Positions 56,538-64,000 of a stretch of 64,000 bases of DNA are shown here, one piece after another; position 1 is the first letter of the stretch, and every line of letters starts with the position of its first letter. The stretch lies in the NCBI GenBank assembly GCA_900642245.1, contig CAAAJI010000018.1, positions 159,814 through 223,813 on the forward strand. The letters run 5' to 3'. Both the position numbers and the translations under genes were made by a program. The notes under the pieces are model-generated. The model had not been told where the DNA came from. It made no database searches and saw only the letters and a list, made by a program, of their open reading frames with translations. The stretch is from Fragilaria radians. Taxonomy: Eukaryota > Bacillariophyta > Fragilariophyceae > Fragilariales > Fragilariaceae.

Positions 56538-58989
56538 GATGAATTCAAGTAGTTCAAATTCTCAAGGTTTTGCAAATCTTTCTTTTATGAAGTAATCTTA
56601 GTTTGCGAATTGATCTACTTTTTTAACTATCGACAACTGGAAATTGGTACCTAAAATAAATCAACCACTACTGTTACATTTAGAGCTCTCTCATCTCAAA
56701 TTCCGGTTTCGACATACATGTGTAAGTCAAGACTGTACGAAAGGCTGAGATCTGAAAGATTCTTTCAAGGTCAGTTCAAATGCTGGTACTAAGTTACTCT
56801 ATTTTATTTTGGGGGGCATTAGGTACACGCGTCAAAATTGAGGACTACTGTAGTTAACTACGTTATAGTAATTCTCTTTCAGCAAGACGGAACAATTGTT
56901 CGCTGAGTCAGCGAACAACAAGTGACTTTGCTCCTCATGTCCTGTTGAAAATGAAGACTCTGCTTTATCCTCCAAAATATACAGGCATATAGAAAGCATT
57001 GCAACGACAGAGAAAATTTTATTGTTAAGCATTCCTTTTCAGTATCATTTCCTACACAAAGTAAACAAAAAGCACCAGGCTGAGAAGAAAAGAATTCAAA
57101 TGCATTGTGTCTTCCAGGTTTACTAAGTGTAATGTGTTTCAAATGCTTTGCATTTTTTTCCAGAAATACTATATTTTTGTAACGAAGAATCGAATATCGC
57201 AACAATCTGATAAGTGTGAATTTTCATGGAAAACCCTGTTTCTTGAATTCTAAAGATACTAGAGGAAAAATTTCACATCAATATGGATATGTATATAATT
57301 CCGAAAGTTTTTGATGTTAATTGGTTGAGTAAAGTTTTTGTTGTAAAGCATGATTTATTAATGTTGTGACAAATGCATTTCATGATGTTTATAATATTGC
57401 AATTTTGAAAATGATGCTGCCTAAATTGGATGGAAAATTGTTGATCTTGTCAAGAAATGCTGCTTGATACTTTTCATAACGTGCCCAAAAAGATGACAAG
57501 TAATATTGTTGCTATACTGAATATGTTCTTAAAAGTGTTCTTGGCAATGACGAGAATGTTATGTCAAATCTATATCAATGGGGATGCTGTTGCAAATTTA
57601 GGTTTTGTCACCAATACTTTCTTGCTATGGCTATTTCAGAACGACAGCTCAAATGCTGTTATTCTCATACAGAATGCAAGGAAGCAGCACATTTAGCAGA
57701 TAATCTAACCTTCCTTGACTAGGAATCAAGATATTAATCCCTAACACAACAGGTTGTAAGCAACACCAATCTAAGTAATACCGTACTATACTAAGAGATG
57801 TGCGCTTGTACTGGTATAAGGAGACGTCTGTTATCATTAGTGCATAGTAAATAGCAGTAGAATCAAAATATTCTTATGTTTAATCATCTAACTATGGATG
57901 AGTTACTACCCTTTTCTATATCTACCACAAGTTTTATGGATGATAATCATTCATAAGACAAACAACTTACTGAAAATCAAGGTTACTTATAAATAAAAAA
58001 GTATATATATTCAATCCAGTACCGGATCTAAACTAGAGAGTTGGAAGGATAATTTACTTTGTCCTTATTGACAGCCAACTTGCCCAAATTAGCAAGATGA
58101 AGAGACTTGCCTAAACATTTGGGCCGAAAGGTTCAAGTAAGATCAAAATCTTCACGAGAAGACATAGCAAATTCTTCATTGTGTACTTTCCATAGTCTAA
58201 CATAGAGCATAATCCTTTTTGCTATTTTATAGTGTTGGTACTTGTATTCCAGTAATCATGTAATAGCACGATGTAAGCTATATTCGGATCAAGGCCAGGG
58301 TCAAAGAGTAAGGAATTTTTGATGTAGAGGAAATGAAGACTATTGATTTTTATTACTGCATATTTTGGAAGAGATTATTCAGTATTTATTCACTAATAGG
58401 ATGTTGGAAATGAGCGAATAGACTAACAAATTAAGATCTAATGTCGGTTATCTAGCTAAATTATTGTCGCACTAGCCTATGGCATATCTGACTCTGTGCT
58501 GTTTGGTAAGCTGGTACAAACTCCTTCTAACCGTAGCTATTCAGAGAAAGCTTTTCTATATTGAGAGAACCAGCCCTAAAAGACAAGAAAGTCTTTCAAT
58601 TGGAGCAGCATAGCTAAAGAAAAATAGTAAGCCCGTTGATATCATTACTCGTAAAAAAATATTGCGGAATTAGGGGAAGTGGAACATTCATTCAATGTCC
58701 TCTATTTCTATTATCTTGTCATCAAAGGTCCAGTAGATGGTCACTCTTTTTCGAAATTGTGTACTGCAGCTCAATCTGCGCTTAGCACTTCCTTTTAGCC
58801 CTTATGGTCACAACATGCAGTATTTCCAATGGCTGGTCTTGATAATGCCTGAATAAAAACAGAAGCATTCCAACGCCTAATCTATGTCTCGTGACAACAT
58901 ATTTGCCATGATCACATTAAAGAAACCTAACTTAATTTCTTTATAAACTTAATTCTAAGCAAAGATGTTGCAAACGTTTATTTGCTTAC
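56538..58989. other. Intergenic stretch, mostly unassigned
   Basis: The aquaporin promoter should lie in the first few hundred bases. Beyond that there are only short open stretches (up to 108 codons at 57205-56879, minus) without recognisable sequence. The part from about 58600 to 58990 may be the continuation of the copia fragment at 58990-59330, too worn to tell. Confidence 0.4.
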
Positions 58990-59330
58990 GATTGTATCCT
59001 CAGCACTTCACTTCATAGCATCTTCTCGACAATGTCCAATGACTTTATGAAGCCTGTTGATTTCAAATCTTACCTCAGACTTTCTGGGGTCAATCAAATT
59101 TCCTGCTGATTCCACAGATGAAGAATTAAGTCTCACTCCCGATGCAAAACTATTCTTTGTCTTTAGTACTCTGTCATCTAGATTTCCCTTTAGACGTCCT
59201 ATCTTTTTTGCAGTAGGCACAGAAAGTGATAGTGGGCCAGCATCAACTAGTCTGTTGCCATGCTTCCTCTTGACCTTGTACTGCATGTATCATGACCAAC
59301 TCTTCTGCAGTTGTGGTTATTGTATCTTAA
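58990..59330 (-). pseudogene. Probable Ty1/copia gag-pre-integrase fragment
   Basis: The minus strand at 59286-59008 reads through 92 codons and ends FEINRLHKVIGHCREDAMK. INRLHxxxGHCxEDA is the Gag_pre-integrs pattern of copia elements known from diatoms and oomycetes. No integrase core could be followed further left, though a KKSD-like fragment occurs at about 58760. It is not the same family as the array at 1-9480 as far as I can see. Confidence 0.5.
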
Positions 59331-59805
59331 AATGACAGTAAAGCAGCCTCTTTACGTAAACTTTCCAAATCTTTTTAGAAAGTGTGGAGGTATTTGCAGA
59401 TTTTGGGCAAATTGTGCAGTGTATCGACACGTTGTATTTGAAATAAGTGTCCGCCATGATGTAATAAAGTATGACTTTGGTCAAGTCTAAATGTCGGGCC
59501 TAAGGTGATTTAGATTTCACCCCCAATATCTTCATATGTTGTTTGTTTTCCCCGTGTACAGATGAGTGAAATGTCCAACAAATTTATATAGTAAGATGGA
59601 CACATGGCAGGGACATCTAGATCAATCAATTTGAAAGTCAATGGAAATCATGGTATGCAGCATCATATCAATATATTGAAGTCATGATATTTTTAGAGAG
59701 AGAGACTAGTATTTATTCATGTTCGATATATTTAGGCTATTTGTTTCCAACGTAACGGGAAAAGGAACCGATTTGCGGATGTCTAGTAAAGTAGTACAGT
59801 AGGGC
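59331..59805. other. Upstream region of the F-box/FIST gene
   Basis: AT-rich sequence without an open frame of note. It should contain the promoter of the gene at 59806. Confidence 0.5.
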
Positions 59806-61539
59806 ATGTCAATCAGAAGGACACCTACAGTAGTGTTGCAAATCCTGAAAAAGTCATTGTCCTCTAGAATGGAACATCTCAATGCTGATCTTCTCATTCA
59901 AGTCATCTCCTATCTGAATATCATTGACTCTAGTTCATTATGTGGCGTATCTCGTCGTATGTGTTACTTGACACATCAGTTCCGGACCTTGTTGGGGTCA
60001 CAAATCTCCACCTCCTCATCGTCCTTAGCATGGGAGAATGAACGACGACGACCTCAAGATAATTATGGTTATTGTCTGTCTCAGATGAGTACAAAACCAA
60101 ATTTGGCATTTACCTTCACATCCGATGTAATTGGACAAGATTTGTGTTATCATTTGAACCATGCTGGTCCGAATGGATTAATCGTGTTGGGGGCTTCTGC
60201 CTCTGGTATTCAGGCCAATTGCGATCAACGTGTTGAACATGAAATTGATGCGGCATTACTTCTAGCAAGCTTCCCAACAACAAAAACTACAATTCTGCCC
60301 TTCTCCTTCACACAGCCATGTGATGATAAGGATTATTTCCTACCTTCAGCACCACTATGGCAACAATTAGCCGCTGCGACACCATCATCGCGTTGTCATG
60401 ATCAAGATTATTGGAAGGTTGTAATCATATACGCCTGTGGTGATGGTTACTATACTGTTGAAGATTTTGTAGCCACGTTACAGAGGAAGTATCCTGATAT
60501 GACGATTGTGGGCGGAATTTGTGAGTCTGGTTTTGTCAGTGTTAATGTGACAAAAGATTATCTGGCACAAAAGAGCGAAAAGGATCTAGAAGATCTCCTA
60601 CATGCTCGAAAAGTCATGGGTAGATTGCCAAAGAATAAGAATGAGAATGCTGTGTATAAAGAAATTTTGATTGATCAAGTATGGAAAGCCTTCGAAAAAC
60701 GAAAATATGTGGTAGAAAATGTTACCGATGGTATATTTGGAGTTGCATTAGGTGGAGACATCCCCGTTAGGAGCATAGTTTCACGTGGTGTCAAAAGTGT
60801 TACTCCCGTATCTGAACGTGATTGCTGGATAGTCGAAAAAGTGACGTTGCTTCGACCAGGTGAATCTGACTACATGTTTCGTGGTGATCCAAGCTTATTG
60901 AAACCTACACATGTCATTCAATTTGTGAGGAATACCGCGACTGACAAGCTCCTAAGTCCATTAGCACTTTTGGCTGGAAACAAAAATCCAGAATTTGTGG
61001 GACTACGGCGCCCTGATACGGATGGGTACGAGTTACATCCTCTCAGTCCCTTTTCCTTGCAATCAGATAGTATTGTTATCATGACTGATGGATCTCCCGA
61101 ACAGGAAGAATCCATTCAATATGCAAATATTGATTTTTTCATTTTGGATGGTGTATCATGTAAGAATCATATGGATAAGACATTGAAAAGTCTACAGGAG
61201 GCAACCATTGGCGAGGTTATTTTAGGAGGACTCATGTTCAGTTGTAGCGGCAGAGGGCCCGAAAGAAGAAGCATCCTTCGTGAAGAGATGTCAGATGCCA
61301 AAAAATTTCATAAATACTTTCCCAAGACAAATCTTTGTGGTTTCTACGCCGGTGGAGAGATTGGTCCCATGGCTATGGCAGAGCAAAGTCGTGTCTTTCA
61401 ACGTGGGAAGGCTGCCGTACAGGGATTTACTGCCGTATTTGCACTTTTCATAGTTCCATCCATGTCCTTGTCTGACTTTCATTTGGATGATAGTCCAGAA
61501 AATACATCCACATTTATGAAGGAATTTACATCGTTATAA
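59806..61539 (+). CDS. FBXO22: F-box protein with FIST domains (FBXO22-like)
   Basis: 577 residues, single exon. The F-box lies at about 22-62 (LNADLLIQVISYLNIIDSSS, LCGVSRRM). A FIST_N region follows at about 100-330 (LAFTFTSDVIGQDLCYHLN, IVLGASASGIQ, DMTIVGGICESG, GIFGVALGGDIPVRSIVSRG), then FIST_C at about 345-550 (ERDCWIVEKVTLLRPG), ending with the signature CGFYAGGEIGPMAM. F-box plus FIST is the architecture of human FBXO22, a substrate adaptor of SCF ubiquitin ligases. Here it probably links targets to Skp1-Cullin1; FIST may sense small molecules. The AUG at 59869 (MEHLNADLL), right before the F-box, is another possible start. It precedes the next gene in the same direction by 125 bp. 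Confidence 0.87.
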   Translation: MSIRRTPTVVLQILKKSLSSRMEHLNADLLIQVISYLNIIDSSSLCGVSRRMCYLTHQFRTLLGSQISTSSSSLAWENERRRPQDNYGYCLSQMSTKPNLAFTFTSDVIGQDLCYHLNHAGPNGLIVLGASASGIQANCDQRVEHEIDAALLLASFPTTKTTILPFSFTQPCDDKDYFLPSAPLWQQLAAATPSSRCHDQDYWKVVIIYACGDGYYTVEDFVATLQRKYPDMTIVGGICESGFVSVNVTKDYLAQKSEKDLEDLLHARKVMGRLPKNKNENAVYKEILIDQVWKAFEKRKYVVENVTDGIFGVALGGDIPVRSIVSRGVKSVTPVSERDCWIVEKVTLLRPGESDYMFRGDPSLLKPTHVIQFVRNTATDKLLSPLALLAGNKNPEFVGLRRPDTDGYELHPLSPFSLQSDSIVIMTDGSPEQEESIQYANIDFFILDGVSCKNHMDKTLKSLQEATIGEVILGGLMFSCSGRGPERRSILREEMSDAKKFHKYFPKTNLCGFYAGGEIGPMAMAEQSRVFQRGKAAVQGFTAVFALFIVPSMSLSDFHLDDSPENTSTFMKEFTSL

Positions 61540-61664
61540 TCTGTGTTTGGAACATACAAAAAATTCGTAAGTTAATGCATAAAAAGAAACAGTAAGTAGT
61601 AGTAGTATACTGGTAGGCTGTTTCAAAACAATAACTGTTGTAAAATTTGTTGTCGTAAGTAAGG

Positions 61665-62933
61665 ATGATGACAGAGGATGGAACACAGTTACAATTGAAG
61701 AATTCTACAAACGACGATGATGACTTTGATGATGATAATGATCAACCCATATGGATAGAAACTGCATGGGATTGGTTGTGTCGAAGTCATTCGTCAAAAT
61801 CGATTGTTGCCGCTGTGGACCCGATAACTGCGGCGCAAAGATTTTGTCAGGGTGATACTGGCATACCATTTTTGGATTATGTACTTCAGGAATCACAAAG
61901 ACGAATGTCACATGACAATATATCTATTCCACAACAAACGACTATTATCAATAGTCAAAGAAGAAGACAAAGGAGTAGTAGTGGATGTAAGATTTCTACA
62001 CCTCTGATTGAATTATGGGAAACGAATGTTGGCAACTCAAATACAACATCTTCTTCTTCTTCTTCTTGTTCGACCATTACTGCAACGTTAGTATCACTTA
62101 TTGCAAGATTTGTTGTATCGACACGAAATTCAAAATTTACAAAGGAAACATCTAGGATGATGATATCCAATCCAATTTTTCCACAGGTTGTCATTTTGGA
62201 TCCATGGCATGAAGTATCCATATCCAAAGTAGTCGTTGCTATACGAAATATTCTTTGGTTGGAAAAACAACAACAACAACAAAATGATGATGATGATGAT
62301 ACAGCAACCGACAATAATAGCAATCCAAACCACAACAACAATACAAACAACAACAACATGAACCATGAAAAGGATGATTTCTGGAATGATGAAATACATC
62401 AATGTTTGGAACGAATTCATTACGTCATATGGTCGGACGCAACGGAAGCTCTGGCAGGTTTGGAGGTCTTAATGACTACCATGATGCAACAGTCATCCAA
62501 GGATCCATCGGTAACAACATCAACGTCAACGTCAACAATACCCTTACTACTGGTTTGGGATGGATTTCGAACCGTCCTACGAAATGATACAAATGGATGT
62601 CAAGAAGTAATGCGTCAATTATTACGCTTTTGGCAACAAACGTCATCGTTCATTGTCCTTACGGGTATGTATCGCACGACTACATTTTCTCGATCATCAT
62701 CCTTCATGGCATCCAAAAATTCCAATGATTGGGAGGATGCTATTTGTCGAATACAATTGGAACAACATGCACCTTCTTCGAATGAGAAGAATCAAAAGGA
62801 TGATAGTGATGATGATGATAATGATGAGACAGGAGACAAGAAACAACATCGAAGAAAGGCGATTTTAAAACTTGGTGACTCGGAAATGGAATTTTTCTTT
62901 ACCGTTGGTAGTGGAGGAATTCTATTGTCATGA
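61665..62933 (+). CDS. Low-complexity protein, possibly a degenerate XRCC2-like RecA-fold protein
   Basis: 422 residues, single exon. It has Asp, Ser, Gln/Asn and Thr runs at 17-25, 127-134, 201-230 and 275-290 that come from triplet repeats. Between them the order resembles the RAD51 paralogue XRCC2: GIPFLDYVLQ near the start, LIELWE before the place of Walker A, a strand-helix VVILDPWHEVSISKVVVAIRNIL, then a Walker-B-like LLLVWDGFRTVL and FIVLTGMYRTT. The ATP-binding GxxxxGKT is absent; that place reads TNVGNSNTTSSSSSS. XRCC2 assists RAD51 in homologous recombination. The match is by pattern only, so this is a tentative call; otherwise it is an orphan. It converges with the RBBP4-like gene, 132 bp apart. 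Confidence 0.45.
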   Translation: MMTEDGTQLQLKNSTNDDDDFDDDNDQPIWIETAWDWLCRSHSSKSIVAAVDPITAAQRFCQGDTGIPFLDYVLQESQRRMSHDNISIPQQTTIINSQRRRQRSSSGCKISTPLIELWETNVGNSNTTSSSSSSCSTITATLVSLIARFVVSTRNSKFTKETSRMMISNPIFPQVVILDPWHEVSISKVVVAIRNILWLEKQQQQQNDDDDDTATDNNSNPNHNNNTNNNNMNHEKDDFWNDEIHQCLERIHYVIWSDATEALAGLEVLMTTMMQQSSKDPSVTTSTSTSTIPLLLVWDGFRTVLRNDTNGCQEVMRQLLRFWQQTSSFIVLTGMYRTTTFSRSSSFMASKNSNDWEDAICRIQLEQHAPSSNEKNQKDDSDDDDNDETGDKKQHRRKAILKLGDSEMEFFFTVGSGGILLS

Positions 62934-63065
62934 ATGTTCATACACAAACCCTCATTGAAAAGAAAAAAGAAGAAGCATGTTTTTCCCCAATTCACGACGA
63001 TGCCAGTTTCATTTTTCACACTACATCATTCAGTTTTAAACTTAAAAAAAGCAATAATCTTCTAC

Positions 63066-64000
63066 TTATTTACCATCTTCCAATTCTTCATCTCCCAATA
63101 GCTCATCCTCACCGGCACCATCACTTTGCTCTTCTTCATCATCGGCAGCATAAATTTCTTCCGCCATATTCCAAACTTGCAATATGTTGTCCTCGGAGAC
63201 ACTTGCAATGGTCCATTCATCATTGACATTCCAAGAAAAATCTGAAACCTTGGACGTATGACCTCCATGCAGGAATAGCAGTTCCGGAGGTCCATCTTCG
63301 GCATCCTCTTCGGATTGTTCCATCCCAATACGGGAAAGGTCCCAAACAGCCACACGCCGATCGGCAGAACAAGATGCCAAGATGGATTCATCATGTGGAG
63401 CCCAATCCAGCGCATAAATCTGATCATTGTGCCCTACAAGTGTATGGACACGACTTTTGGATATAGAGAATAAAAGAGAGACAATGTGAGTGAAACGAAC
63501 TATCGTACCATATATTTTGAAATTTATCAGGAGGGAACCTCCAAACATGAACGTCCTACTTACGATTTTAAATTACGCATATCCCAAACTGCCACCGCCT
63601 GATCCGCACTACCGGTTGCCAAAACAAATTCATTGACTGGATTGAAACTCATACAATTGACATCATCGTCATGTGCATTCGATACACGATGGACTGGTTT
63701 GGTTGGATTTTTCTCACGGACATCCCATATCATGATGCATCGATCATCACTGACCGAACCAATAAGATTAGGATCACGTGGATGCCAATCCACATCTTCC
63801 ACAGTTTTGGAATGAGAGGAAAAGACACTAAGAGGTTTAATTTGTGTTCCAGTATCATTCTTCCCAATAGCAGCCTGAATATCCCATAAATGTATGGTAC
63901 AATCTTCACTCCCACTAATCAAATGACCCTCCTGATGTTTGGACCATGCCAAACCATATCCTTCTGCTGAATGACCAATACATACACCCTGTGGACAAAA
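63066..64000 (-). CDS. RBBP4: RBBP4/MSI1-type WD40 histone-binding protein, 5' end outside the window
   Basis: Two exon parts are visible: 64000-63564 and 63453-63066, with a 110-bp GT-AG intron (63454-63563). About 275 C-terminal residues are present. WD40 repeats read in order: GHSAEGYGLAWSKHQEGHLI with CTIHLWDI, THSKTVEDVDWHPRD-like (here SHSKTVEDVDWHPRD) with CIMIWDVRE, AHDDDVNCMSFNPVNEFVLA with AVAVWDMR, GHNDQIYALDWAPHDESILA with VAVWDLSRIG, and the last WNVNDEWTIASVSEDN with LQVWNMAEEIY. GYGLAW and AEEIY(N/A) are hallmarks of the RbAp46/48-MSI1 group. These proteins carry histone H4/H3 within CAF-1, PRC2, NuRD and HAT1 complexes. The acidic tail (DDEEEQSDGAGEDELLGDEE) is longer than usual. 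The N-terminal helix and first repeats are cut off. Confidence 0.93.

Noticed and set aside
61955..62420. Minus-strand hydrophobic frames (Leu/Val/Ile runs) opposite the low-complexity gene.
   Set aside because: They are antisense readings of GAT, AAC and CAA repeats; the plus-strand frame is much longer.
1..64000. CRISPR arrays, operons or other prokaryotic systems.
   Set aside because: No regularly spaced repeats of that kind; genes have introns and eukaryotic domains throughout, and spacing is not operonic.

Overview
The window looks like nuclear DNA of a photosynthetic stramenopile, most probably a diatom. Genes lie on both strands and are interrupted by short GT-AG introns of about 65-110 bp. 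Products are typically eukaryotic: a COX15 heme A synthase, an RBBP4/MSI1-type WD40 protein, an F-box/FIST protein, a carnosine-methyltransferase-like protein and a very large bromodomain/PHD protein. A FadE-type acyl-CoA dehydrogenase, divergent alpha-carbonic-anhydrase-like secreted proteins with cysteine modules, and chromist-type copia, gypsy and hAT elements fit a diatom best. The DNA is AT-rich, and the space between genes is large and full of decayed transposons. The species cannot be named from the sequence.

Layout. 1-9480 is a tandem array of decayed minus-strand Ty1/copia elements that share two ~1.05-kb LTRs. 12154-16250 has an orphan multi-pass membrane protein converging on the four-exon fadE-like gene. 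16251-22679 is gene-poor: one possible orphan gene, a tRNA-like repeat and a dead pogo/Tigger transposase. 22680-25814 has a CARNMT1-like methyltransferase converging on an acidic leucine-rich-repeat protein. 28482-37844 holds two alpha-carbonic-anhydrase-like paralogues in inverted orientation with two shared intron positions; between them lie a Ty3/gypsy remnant with 250-bp LTRs and an 80-bp assembly gap. 38031-40475 has a nuclear acidic protein and COX15. 40929-43357 is a complete but dead hAT transposon with terminal inverted repeats and an 8-bp target-site duplication. 43451-44065 encodes a signal-peptide cupin whose start region is duplicated. 44291-48364 is a desert. 48365-55465 is a five-exon chromatin-reader gene of about 2256 residues, converging on a superaquaporin-like channel (55677-56537). 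After another repeat-rich stretch come the FBXO22-like gene, a possible XRCC2-like RecA-fold protein, and the 3' part of an RBBP4/MSI1 gene cut by the window edge.

The genes do not form one pathway. The likely links are mitochondrial (FadE-like, COX15), chromatin (bromodomain/PHD protein, RBBP4-like) and secretory (two CA-like proteins, cupin, aquaporin). The points most worth following are the CA-like pair, which appear to have lost the zinc ligands while one gained three cysteine-rich modules; the cleanly bounded hAT element whose frame is broken by a 53-bp duplication; the shared-LTR copia array with patchy homogenisation; the aquaporin lacking the selectivity-filter arginine and carrying a dilysine tail; and a dispersed repeat with a conserved tRNA T-arm.
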